The position numbers and the translations under genes are program-made. Shown here piece after piece: positions 55,101-64,000 of a stretch of DNA of 64,000 nucleotides. Every line of letters starts with the position of its first letter. Positions within the stretch are counted from its first letter, which is position 1. Under the pieces are notes generated by a model. The model was not told the origin of the DNA. It was given only the letters and a program-made list of their open reading frames with translations, and did no database searches. Source of the stretch: Paragorgia papillata (Eukaryota; Cnidaria; Anthozoa; Scleralcyonacea; Coralliidae); the NCBI GenBank assembly GCA_035771165.1, contig JAWNZC010000408.1, forward strand, positions 2,604,001-2,668,000, in the 5' to 3' direction.

Positions 55101-56331
55101 CAGTAAAAATATGGAATGGGATAATTGCTTTGCACCATCTAGGGCCAAGATAAGCAGCAACTTGGACAATGTCAATTCTTCTTCGGTTGTTTCCAGTTCC
55201 TGTATCGAGTATGAGCCTGGCAGGTATGGTGGCTTGACATGCTAATGCAATAACAAACACATCAGTGTCTGGGCTCTTGATGACGATATTATCAGTTGAT
55301 GTTGCAGCATGTTGTGCATGAACAAACATTTTGGTATCTGCCTCTTCGTGGTCACATTCTAACTCTGGAATTTCGTTGAAAGCAACAGCATCACCATTTG
55401 ACTGATAGTGGTAGCATTTTTCTTCTTTGGTTACAAACAATTCCTTTGATTGTAGTGCTGAACCAGGGACCTTTCTCCATTGCTTCACCAGAAAATCTAC
55501 CAACCCTTCTTTATTGCTGCCCATGCTCAGGAACTTTTTCCACTGTTTTGGTACCTTTTGTTGCTCGATGAGGATTGAAACAGCATATGTACCAGCGGCT
55601 GCTCTGTTTAATCTTTCAGCATTTTTGGTGCTAACTGTGGGATATCTGTCTGTAACAAAGTCTATACGAGCTGATTTATTGTACACTACAATGCCAATAA
55701 CTTTCTTCAAAATACTGTCAGCTAACTCACCAAATGTCTTGGGAATATCTTTTGCTCTCAGCATTTGCAGTAGGGCCATTCCATCAATGATTGTGGTACT
55801 GTTTAATGGGATTTGTTCAATTAGTGGTTTTCCAGCCTCATCTTCCAGCACATGAAGTAGTTTGGACTTGCGTGTTTTGTTGAGACCACCAGAGTCAGTT
55901 GCCAGTGCCCTCGGAAATGGTCTGAGAGAATAGCTGAATAGAAGTTGAAGGTCAACATCTCGATTTTTGACTATCAGCAGAAGTCTTGCCCAGAATCGAC
56001 AATCATTTTTGATCACAACAAACTGACCAGAAGCTGTTTTGGTAGTTTTTGGTTTCACCATAGACTTGAATGTCCGTAGTCTCATTGTCTCGATCTTAGA
56101 AAAAATGTCTGGTTCTTCACATAAGATTTTTGTGTGTAGATAATCCTCAACTTTTTCATCTCCTTTCAGATATGCATTCTGCAAGTCAGCTGCTGTCTGA
56201 TCATCTGTTACAACTCCACTGCATATGTTTACCAATTCAGTTGGACTTTCTGGACTGAATGGGTTTGACATTGAGGAAATTGTGTCCATGATTTGTTTCA
56301 CTGACTTTTCATGGGTATTGCACTACGCTTC
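55101..56331 (-). pseudogene. exon 7: PIN/FEN1-like core
   Basis: Donor ACTG|GTAAAA at 55100. The body encodes RRLKTFKSMV-like and FVVIKNDCRFWARLLLIVKN regions, then DSGGLNKTRKSKLLHVLE, TTIIDGMALLQMLRAK (first acidic cluster), VTDRYPTVSTKNAERLNRAA, ELECDHEEADTKMFVHAQHA and NIVIKSPDTDVFVIALACQA (second and third clusters), ending AIIPFHIFTG. The reading frame set by exon 6 leads to a stop 11 codons in, whereas the long open frame is shifted by one nucleotide near 56302, so a frameshift is inferred. The long frame's first listed codon is GTG and internal, not a start. Confidence 0.8.
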
Positions 56332-56548
56332 CTAAAAAGTAATATGCAGTCATGCAGTTCAGTATATGTGAATGAAATTTTCTATACAATACCTGCATGT
56401 ACACGTATATATATTGGCCACAGTTTTCATCAAATCCATTTTGGGTACCGCACCTCATAGCCTTTTCCTGATCTGTGTTACCGGCTGGCATGGCACAATT
56501 AACCCAAGGATGATTTACATTTTTTAAATACTGTATTTATTAATATAC

Positions 56549-56789
56549 CTTTGCTCCTCTGCTACACCAGCCATTAATTTGCACTTTCTGGTTATCGCAC
56601 TTCTGTCAGCTTGAGCAAGGACCCATCTATGAATTGCTCCTCTATTTTGAGTCATTCCCACAATACCACCCTTGGTTTTAGAATCACGGTTGCAAGTTTG
56701 CTCAATAGTTTGGTCAGAAGCAATTGATGAAAAGCCATAGTTTTGTTGCCTTTGAACAGTCCACTGTGAACTCATTTCATGTGAAGCAC
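56549..56789 (-). pseudogene. exon 6
   Basis: Acceptor CTTTTAG at 56790-56796; donor AAAG|GTATAT at 56548. Reads GASHEMSSQWTVQRQQNYGF, SSIASDQTIEQTCNRDSKTK and GGIVGMTQNRGAIHRWVLAQ, a strongly conserved block of the family. Starts in phase 1 and ends in phase 2. Confidence 0.75.
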
Positions 56790-56912
56790 CTAAAAGTATG
56801 TACGTAATTGAAAATTAGCCCAACTTCCCACAGGAATAAATATTCCAATTATAATCCAATTGATTTTTTTTGTATATGGTACAGTAGCAAAAGGATTGAG
56901 TTAGTTAATTAC

Positions 56913-57157
56913 CTGGATGGGTCTTATCCAAGCAAATCATTTCCAGCCAGTATGCTGACATATATCGAGAATAATTTATGCGTTCATAGGCAAAGTACCA
57001 TGGAAGCATTGCTCTCACTGCTGATAGGTGAAGATTCCAATCTGTAGTCCTTGTTGCTCTGATAAATGTTAGTAACAGCTGCACCATATCAATGTATGAT
57101 GACCAAAATGCAAATGTTGCACTTCTTTCATTTTCATGTTCAACAAATGTCTCATAT
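56913..57157 (-). pseudogene. exon 5
   Basis: Acceptor TTTCTTGCAG at 57158-57167; donor CCAG|GTAATT at 56912. Reads YETFVEHENERSATFAFWSS, YIDMVQLLLTFIRATRTTDW and NLHLSAVRAMLPWYFAYERI. No lesion seen. Confidence 0.75.
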
Positions 57158-57478
57158 CTGCAAGAAATAGGATTTTGCCATCAGGGGTGGCACTTGGGTG
57201 ATTACAAATATTTTTTGGTAAGAGGGGTGGGGGATGAGGATCTGCAAATTGGTAGTGGGGGTGAGCAAATTTGTGAGATACACCCCCAAAAAAAGGTCTA
57301 GCACCGCCCCTGTTTACCATCAAGTTTATTTGTGGTCATAATCCCCATAGCATTTGGAAAAGTAATTATCCAATTATCGTCTTTGGAATAACCATTCCAC
57401 AATGTTTCATGATCACAAGTGCACTTGTGATCAGCTTGTTAGTATAAAGTTAATTTAAATTAGTAAAAAGAACTTTAC

Positions 57479-57741
57479 CTAGTTGCTATGCTGTTTAATA
57501 TTACATCCCCTTCATAACTGTCAACATTATCTTTATCCAAGTTACTTTGGTAATCTTTTGCAAAACCAATCACTTCTCCCTTTTCTGCATTAGACTGGGT
57601 GTCAAGAAATGCTTCAAACCTGAGCCTTTTCATAGCTTCAAAAACCAACTTGTGAGCACGTATACAGCGGTTATAGTGCTTTCCACTAAATACTCCATTG
57701 AGAGATCCTTGTGCCACAGTTTCAGATTCAACTAGGATATC
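57479..57741 (-). pseudogene. exon 4
   Basis: Acceptor TTAATTGTAG at 57742-57751; donor CTAG|GTAAAG at 57478. Reads DILVESETVAQGSLNGVFSG, KHYNRCIRAHKLVFEAMKRL and RFEAFLDTQSNAEKGEV. Phase 0 in, phase 2 out. Confidence 0.75.
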
Positions 57742-57981
57742 CTACAATTAAGATTTTTTAATATTATATATTAATAATCTCAATGTCTTTCATATACAGT
57801 ATGAATGAGATCCATTTATAGCCAGTGGATTAATTTTGATCCGGTCCTAGTATGCAAATATTTTTCAACCCGTCCTAGGACTGGAGAAAAATAGTGACCA
57901 AAATAAAGCAATATGGTAGGTACAGTAGGCTAATTCCCTCCTACGTACAACATTGTAAAGCAAGAACAGCCAAATGCTAAC

Positions 57982-59367
57982 CTGCAAACCTACATCACGA
58001 AAACGACATGACATTGCTGTAACATATGACATACAGGCATGAAATTCTCCCAGACGAAAAATGAACTTAGAAAGAAATTCGTCACATTTCCATCGTACTT
58101 GCTGAGCCTTGGCATAAACAGCTTCATCAAAGATTAGCACAGCATACTGGAGTTGCAACTGATTGGTAATGTCGGCACTCCTCCTCAAGATAGTGTAGAT
58201 TGTTGAGATATCAGTCACTGGTGCATCCACGACAGGAAGATAACCAATCTTGGATATCGTAGAAGGGGTTTCAGCAAGCAGCGTGTTAAACCCTGTCCAA
58301 CCGGGAAGACATGTTGATAATTCATCACAGTAGTATTTGCAGATGATATATGCAAAATCCAGCATCATACTTGAGTAGAGTAGTGTACCATATGTGGCCA
58401 GACTTGTATCCACACCGCCATCAATTGAATTGGCAATCGCATACAATTTCGGAGATTCTCTATTCCCTAGAATGTAGTTGTGCAACTCTTGTGGTGGGGC
58501 TTTTAATGATCGGACTAATTTCTTAATGGAAGTGGATCTAATCTGTTGAGTTGGCAGATGCTCAACATCACTTGTATGTTGGATAATAATACCATTTGCC
58601 ATGTGGGTAGTCCCTCCTCCTGTTGGTGTTTCCTCCAGGAAATCTATGTTATCCCATACCATCATTGTGAATTTGTTTGGGATAATCCCTTCTGGTATAA
58701 CAACATTACTGCCTAGAGTTTGAGAGGCAAGGTGCCGTGTCAAACGACAGTACTGCTGAATGGGAAACTGAATTTCCAAAACCGTTTAAGATCCTTGTTA
58801 ATTGATATGATCCTGTTATTTGTCTTACTGCCATGCCCAGACATAACGATTTGGGAGTTTGTCTTCTACCATTTGAATTGACATATATTATGTCTTGGGC
58901 AATAGAAAGAACCTTTAAATATTCTTTCTCTGTGATCTTGTGGCATGCATTAATGCTTACATCAGTTGAAAACCCAAGAAGCCAAGTAAGGAATACTGCT
59001 AGGCGTGGGGGAACCATTTTTTCAGCATTATTGGTAGTTAATTCAGATTGTGTTGGAGGCTAATTTTGGTAAAAATTGGTACATTCTTTAATTTTACATT
59101 GGAGCATCATAGCAGCATGGAACAAGGTCCTCAGTTGTGCTTCCTCATCATTCGCTTCCTGCTTGTTTTGGCTTCCAGGGGTGGGAATTTCTATGTCATC
59201 TTCTTCCTCGCTGTCACTCTCTGTATCAGATTGTATTGTCATGCTTTCTTCAGCAATATCACCCATGCTGAGATCCTCACTGAAAACTATTATGTTCGAT
59301 TTACCAGACTTATGGAAGACCAATTGTGGGTAGGTATTCTTCAATCTTGTCTTCAAACGGTGTTGTC
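57982..59367 (-). pseudogene. exon 3 with in-frame stop and frameshift
   Basis: Acceptor AATTATAG at 59368-59375; donor GCAG|GTTAGC at 57981. Reads QHRLKTRLKNTYPQLVFHKS, an acidic linker, then ECTNFYQN, a TAG (59060-59062), and in the same frame PPTQSELTTNNAEKMVPPRL through ITGSYQLTRILNGFGNSVSH. One extra nucleotide near 58726 moves the reading to the frame of LASQTLGSNVVIPEG, MMVWDNIDFLEETPTGGGTT, NSIDGGVDTSLATYGTLLYS and KFIFRLGEFHACMSYVTAMS. Both lesions lie in blocks conserved in the family, so intron-based explanations are unlikely. Confidence 0.75.
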
Positions 59368-59543
59368 TATAATTATAATAAATAATAAAGCATTTATTTA
59401 AACATGATAGCAATTAGCATACTACTTTTCTTCTTTTTTTGTACTGAGGAATATATCAATCCACATATACTGTAGTACTTGTATGCACAAACAGTACATT
59501 ATAATTTCATTTATAACTGCTTTTAACAATAAGTCGCACTCAC

Positions 59544-59905
59544 CTATAATTTGAGGCATCCAACTCTTCCTTGTCCAAAACCACCTTAAGAAATTCTTTA
59601 AAAAGGCTGCTCATGAACATGATTTGCTTGTCATTGATAATTCTTTTCTCTACAACTTCTTGACAAAAGTATGTATATGATTCCTCATAGAGCAATGTTT
59701 TCTCTTTCACTCGTTCATAGTTCAGGAAGTTTGTATACCGTATATAGCAGTTCCTGTGGTAGCATGCCTCTATAGCAACACAATCTTTGTCCCTGATATG
59801 TAGTAGAATTGTCTCATCCTTTTTTATTTCAGCAGCCTGTCTCAACTTCCCACCATCAAAGGTCTGACTTTGTGTGAGATTTTGAGGCTTTCTTTTCTTG
59901 GTTTT
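59544..59905 (-). pseudogene. exon 2
   Basis: Acceptor TTTTTTTTGCAG; donor ATAG|GTGAGT at 59543. Reads KTKKRKPQNLTQSQTFDGGK, LRQAAEIKKDETILLHIRDK and CYHRNCYIRYTNFLNYERV (Cys/His residues conserved in the family). Phase 0 in, phase 2 out. Confidence 0.75.
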
Positions 59906-60138
59906 CTGCAAAAAAAAATATAAGAAGCTCAAAAATCTTGTCTCAATGTACAAGCATATACTGTTTAATTTATTCATGGCCTGTGCTTTAAGAAATCCAA
60001 AAGTTCAATGGAAACAAGCTCTTAGAAAGGGTCAAGGTGGTCATGGTATTATAGAAGACTGCAAATATACTCAACATATTTTGCCCTTTAAGGCCTTAAC
60101 AGAACTGCAAAGTAATTTAAAATTATTGTTCACTTACC

Positions 60139-60617
60139 GGGCACGTGTATATGAGTTCTTTCTTTTTGCAGATGAGGCATATTCTTGGTGGGACAGGGGT
60201 TGACGATGACCCTGCAGTCTCACAGCCATGATGTGGTTCAGATCTTTTTCGTAGTTGTCTAGCTTTTTTCGCAGCAGGCTCACCACTTCTATTCCCACTA
60301 GGTTCAGATGTCTCTGGCACTGTTGCACTTGCTAGGCGCTGTGCTCTTTCGATTTTTTCTTTATCAGTGAACCTTCTATAACATTCGATGTGGTATTTTA
60401 AACCTGTTGGAACTGTTCCTTGATTTTCGAACGCCTCTTCATCGAGCTTGGAACAATACTGTAGGGACTTCACAGCTACGTCCGTTTGTAATCCTTTGAT
60501 AGAAAGCCATATTTTTCTGCTATTCCGGAATTTTGAAAATGTTGCTGGAGTAAAGTATTTTAAATTTCCATTCGAAGTTTCGCCAACATGAATAATACAT
60601 GAGTGAAGCTCCTCCAT
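60139..60617 (-). pseudogene. exon 1 (N-terminus)
   Basis: The start MEELHSCIIHVGETSNGN (ATG at 60617) is preferred over one 14 codons upstream because the extra residues look like untranslated AT-rich sequence. The exon carries KYHIECYRRFTDKEKIERAQ, a basic AAKKARQLRKR stretch (possible nuclear signal) and a Cys pair CLICKK, ending CP at donor CCCG|GTAAGT (60138). Confidence 0.7.
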
Positions 60618-60691
60618 ATTTTGCATAAATATATATTTTGGTTGACAAAATAAAATCACATAGCTTAAAAGAGACCGGAAATGACATTTTT

Positions 60692-60800
60692 ACCAGACTA
60701 GTTCCTAGTCCTCTTTTCTCTCAAACGTATTTTGGGGACGTCACAGAATAGGCATCGAGCGAGAGGACTAGCGGAAAATGTTCATCTTTATCTATCATTG
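60692..60800. repeat. dispersed repeat B, copy 2
   Basis: Reverse complement of 34905-35005; contains CAGACTAGTTCCTAGTCCTC and AAATGTTCATCTTTATCTAT. Confidence 0.75.
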
Positions 60801-60840
60801 GCGGTTTATGTTATGGAAACATGAGTAGTACAAATAGGAG

Positions 60841-61196
60841 AGTTCTGGCTCATTTTGAAAACCACCATTTTTTTAAAACCAGCTTTGAAAGTTCTGGCTC
60901 ATTTTGAAAACCACCATTTTTTTAAAACCAGCTTTGAAAGTTCTGGCTCATTTTGAAAACCACCATTTTTTTAAAACCAGCTTTGAAAGTTCTGGCTCAT
61001 TTTGAAAACCACCATTTTTTTAAAACCAGCTTTGAAAGTTCTGGCTCATTTTGAAAACCACCGTTTTTTTAAACCAGCTTTGAAAGTTCTGGCTAATTTT
61101 GAAAACCACCATTTTTTTAAACCAGCTTTGAAAGTTCTGGCTCATTTTGAAAACCACCATTTTTTTAAACCAGCTTTGAAAGTTCTGGCTCATTTT
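60841..61196. repeat. 49-50-bp minisatellite, about 7 copies
   Basis: GTTCTGGCTCATTTTGAAAA plus CCACCATTTTTTTAAA(A)CCAGCTTTGAAA repeats about every 48-50 bp. The plus-strand frame (61002-61199) encoding a repeated KVLAHFENHHFFKPAL peptide is a by-product and shifts where the A run varies. Confidence 0.95.
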
Positions 61197-61448
61197 TGAT
61201 TACCACCCGCTACCCACCATTTAACAAAAATTTGCAAAAGAATCAAAGACAGAGGGCTAAGAAACATTTTTAGAACCACTTTAGAAATCCGGTTAGAACC
61301 AATTCTCAATAGGTTTAAAAAAATTATTTAACCCAAGGATTTCCCTTTTTTAAAAAAGTGAGTCAGTACTCTCATTAGGTTTAAAAGATATGAATTTTTT
61401 AAACCACCCCGGGGCCCAGAAATTATTTTACTTGGTTCCGCTTTTGCT
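61197..61448. other. no feature seen
   Basis: AT-rich gap between the minisatellite and the polymerase stop codon. No polyadenylation signal in good position was noted. Confidence 0.5.
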
Positions 61449-62151
61449 TTACCCCGTTTTGTTTTTCCAGTGTCCGATTGCCAAAGTTTGAATTCCGTCT
61501 TTGCAAATGATCCGCTTGTCGTCGTCTGCCGAAAGTGCTATCTTGTTAATGTGTTCGGTATATATTTCGTGTTGCCTACTCCGGAAAGTGTTCATTCCTT
61601 TTAGTAATTTTTCTTGAGTGAATAAGCATTTTTTGTAATCTGCAAATGTAATTTCATTTTTGACTACGTTTTTCTTTGTTCCCTTACACTTTTTCTCTTC
61701 TACGCTTTCCCATTGCCGTGTTTCTTCATTAAATTCCTTGTCCATTTTGTAAGCGTACATCTTACTTCGTAACCCTACAAATTCAGAAATTTGTTTAGAC
61801 CCCGTTTCACTTTTCATCATTCCAATGACTTTCTTGTTAATTCCTGTTGGAATTTTGCTAGGGTGGCTCTTACCAAAGTTACTTGTGTCAAATTTGTTGA
61901 AAACATCTTTTGTAATGTCTTTGTAAAAATCTTGTGTTTTAATTTCGTAACATAATGAGTCTGTGTCTGTAAACAGTAAACTAGCATTTTTACCGTATTT
62001 AGGTTTAATGTAATTATAGTGAAAATCATACATTAAAGTTTTGCTGATGTCTAATATACTCATTCCTAGGTATATTGGCTTGTTAAGTTTTACGGAAGTT
62101 CTTTTCATGTGAACAGCTACAAGGTTTTCCGTAAATATATTAACTCGGTCA
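61449..62151 (-). pseudogene. protein-primed PolB, C-terminal half (Polinton/adinto-like)
   Basis: Continues the polymerase downstream of the frameshift near 62149. The recognised frame starts at an internal ATG (62108), but the frame is open upstream from the break. Residues LLFTDTDSLCYEI (D48 and D50 of this piece) are the PolC metal-binding motif. The FGKSHPSKIPTGINKKVIGM and ISEFVGLRSKMYAYK blocks follow (thumb region), and the C-terminus ends with RSRQHEIYTEHINKIALSAD and a short basic tail, which is normal for the group. As a free-standing protein it would lack the exonuclease and palm start. Confidence 0.85.
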
Positions 62152-64000
62152 ATTTGCTAATTTTTCTAGTTGGTTGTCAGTTATGGTTAACCTTACATCT
62201 ACCCTATTTCTTACATTCTCCATTGTCTTTCCAAACACGGAGTTATTCATTAATTTAAAGAAATCTTTTTCGAAATCCGTTGTTGCTTTGGTTCTTAATT
62301 CCGTGTTTAGCATAATATATTTCTTCAACCAGGCTTTTTCGGTAAATGTAATTCCACGATGAATTTTAGTTAATTTTAATCCGAACTGTAAACATTGCTT
62401 TAATGCTTCGTGGTGAATAACATATTTTTCTTTGTTATTCAAATTTGGTATTAATTTTTTAACTTTGTTGACTACTATTTGTTCCGCAGCTAATGGATAT
62501 TCATTATGGAGATCATGTAATTCTTCGGGGTATACCAAATCCACTTCCAAAATGCACGGTATTTTTTCCCACCCATTTAGTTCATTTTCAGGAATCCATC
62601 TAAAGTTTCCAACGGGAAGTTTCTTACACATTGGCCATCCGTATAAGTTGTTGGCATCTAAATATTTTATGAAAACACTTTCGTTGTTCGGGTTATAGTT
62701 TGGCATGTACTTGTTGTTAGCTTTCGCATATCTTTTGGTAATAGTGGAAATTCCACCACGGATTCCTTTTTCTACCATTAAGTACATGTCTGGATCCGAA
62801 ATAAGTTCCAGTTCTACTCCGGTTAACTTTAAAGCCGCGTCCCAAGCTAGTCCTGGGCTCGTATAATACCAAAGCGGATCTAAACCATAGTTTTTCTTAC
62901 AAACTTTTCTGAAGTTTTCCATTACGTCTGCCAAAAGTAATACGTCTGTTTTTAAATACAAGTTATGGTAATCTCTCATTGTCTTACATCCAAAGGAATC
63001 CCAAACATTTTGGGCATGTTTGTAATCCTTTTCGCTAATATGGCTGTCGTTTAACTTACTGTAAAACTGGTCTTTACTAGGCAAACAAGGGTAACTTAAC
63101 TTGTCAAACCCTGACATAAACTCATAAGGAAAAACTCCTTTTTTCTTAAGCAAATTTACTTGCTTTTTGGTTCCCATTTCCGAGTCCACAGTTTTAAACT
63201 GGTCTTTTCCAAGATTTTTAACCAGGGTGTCTAAAGAACTTAATGTGAACTTAAGGGAGTCGAGAAATCTTAGTTCACACTTAAGATCCCATGTTTTTCC
63301 CTCGCTATTTGTTACGGTTTCCATTACCACTTCCTTAGAAAAACTTATGTATTTTTCGTCGGTTTTTGGGATACAGTTAATTTTTCCCTCAGAAAGTCCA
63401 AGACTTTTGACAAACAAATGGGAGTCGTATCCTTCCAAGTTATGGAATAGCACCGGGATGAAACTAGGTTTTTTCATTTTTAAATTACATTCATTGTGGG
63501 TGGCACCTCGGTATTTTCCAGTTAAATGGCAATGGTCTCTAACCCGGTCGTTATTTAATGTTTTTCTGCAGGCATAGCACCTTTCAGCATTCTTAAATGC
63601 TTTTTCATCGGCTACGGACATAACAATGGGTTTGTTAACTTTTGTTATATTGTAAATAACTTGCATTTCCTTTTCTATGGATTCCACAAACTTTTTACCA
63701 ATGTCTTCTCCTTTGGTTTCCATTGTATACAGCACGGTTTTGGTCTTGTAAATGCTTTCGTCTTCACATTTCACTGTGTAACAGAAACCACTTGGGTTGT
63801 GTTTTTGGTATGCTGTTGTATAACTTACGTTGCTGTCTTTCTGCACGGTTTCAATGGGAAGTATAAAACTTTCGAAATCCGCGTAGATTACAAATGGCAC
63901 GTTTGTTGCTTTGTGGTATTGTTTAAAGAACACCTTGTCTCCTTCTTTTGGATATTCTTGTCTTTGGAAATCATGGGTATTACAAATTTCTTTGTGGTTG
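62149..64000 (-). pseudogene. protein-primed PolB, N-terminal part, runs off the window
   Basis: Type B DNA polymerase of Polinton/Maverick or adintovirus type, which would replicate the element's linear DNA. The minus-strand frame is open to the window end, so the true start lies beyond. Counting from the GTG codon at 63933: ExoI YADFES (D19, E21); a Cys/His HNH-like insert CYACRK...DHCHLTGKYRG...HNEC (119-149); ExoII HNLEGYDSHLF (164-174); ExoIII YLKTDVLLLADVME (326-339); PolA YLDANNLYGWPM (424-435); PolB FKLMNNSVFGKTMEN (559-573). All catalytic residues I can place are present. The frame ends at TGA (62149-62151); the remaining polymerase continues one frame over, so a single-nucleotide insertion or deletion inactivates it. 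None of the partner genes (integrase, ATPase, protease, capsid) lie in the window. Confidence 0.9.

Larger units (their letters stand above)
47965..60617 (-). pseudogene. eight-exon PIN/FEN1-like multicopy family gene, disabled
   Basis: Eight minus-strand exons with GT-AG borders assemble in order: 60617-60139, 59905-59544, 59367-57982, 57741-57479, 57157-56913, 56789-56549, 56331-55101 and 48608-47965. Phases agree at all but one junction. Spacing of acidic motifs (IIDGMALLQM; CDHEEADTKM; IKSPDTDVFVIALA; FTG-joined-SDSTSAFFGKGK) resembles the metal ligands of FEN1/XPG-type PIN nucleases; that fold call is my inference. Related proteins form large uncharacterised families in cnidarians and other invertebrates, probably transposon-linked. 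Lesions: an in-frame TAG (59060-59062), a 1-nt frameshift near 58726, and a frameshift near 56302 after the exon 7 acceptor. The last intron (48609-55100) carries 6.2 kb of foreign DNA. Confidence 0.8.

Noticed and set aside
55427..55855. 142-codon plus frame
   Set aside because: Antisense of exon 7 of the disabled multicopy-family gene.
60841..61196. Possible CRISPR-like array
   Set aside because: The whole 49-50-bp unit repeats without unique spacers, in eukaryotic DNA. It is a minisatellite.
63167..63577. 136-codon plus-strand frame
   Set aside because: Antisense shadow of the PolB coding sequence.

Overview
This window looks like a transposon-rich stretch of a metazoan nuclear genome, most likely a cnidarian and probably an anthozoan (coral or sea anemone). 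The evidence is AT-rich DNA, spliced exons with GT-AG borders, abundant TA microsatellites, dense foldback and MITE-type elements, a Penelope-like element with a GIY-YIG domain, a protein-primed PolB of Polinton/adinto type, and a broken copy of a large multicopy gene family known from cnidarians and other invertebrates. The species call is an inference. All alignments were done by eye.

Layout. 1-0.7 kb: a Penelope-end-like palindrome and one terminal coding exon of a beta-trefoil-like protein. 1-26 kb: nearly all non-coding, a mosaic of inverted-repeat elements (several with TWA, TTAA, 8-bp or 11-bp target duplications), a LINE fragment, a relic Ty3/gypsy gag, a tandem 200-bp repeat and a small TATA-to-polyA unit encoding a Crypton/DUF3504-like N-terminus. 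26-38 kb: four phase-compatible plus-strand exons (28614-28669, 31981-32055, 37224-37343, 38009-38153) forming part of a SAM-like domain gene. Its introns hold two LINE pieces, a head-to-head pair of Penelope-like copies with hammerhead ribozyme motifs, a 2.4-kb inverted repeat and a tRNA-like SINE head. 40.2-43.0 kb: a complete, apparently intact hAT DNA transposon with perfect TIRs and an 8-bp target duplication. 44.4-47.6 kb: a Mutator-like MITE and one weak first-exon candidate.

47.9-60.7 kb holds an eight-exon minus-strand gene of the PIN/FEN1-like plus cysteine-rich-tail family. It is disabled by one in-frame stop and two frameshifts. Its last intron carries two head-to-tail elements of 2.75 and 3.41 kb that share ends but not interiors. 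The same pentamer TTAAC lies at all three junctions, both elements are strongly A+C-biased on the plus strand, and I cannot assign them to a known class. 60.84-61.20 kb is a 49-50-bp minisatellite. 61.4-64 kb is the minus-strand PolB gene of a Polinton/adinto-like element, broken by one frameshift and running off the window.

The host genes here do not form a pathway. The biology worth attention is the nested mobile-element structure, the intact hAT element, the ribozyme in the Penelope copies, the unclassified TTAAC elements, and the SAM/beta-trefoil gene whose fourth exon uses a splice site abutting a LINE tail.
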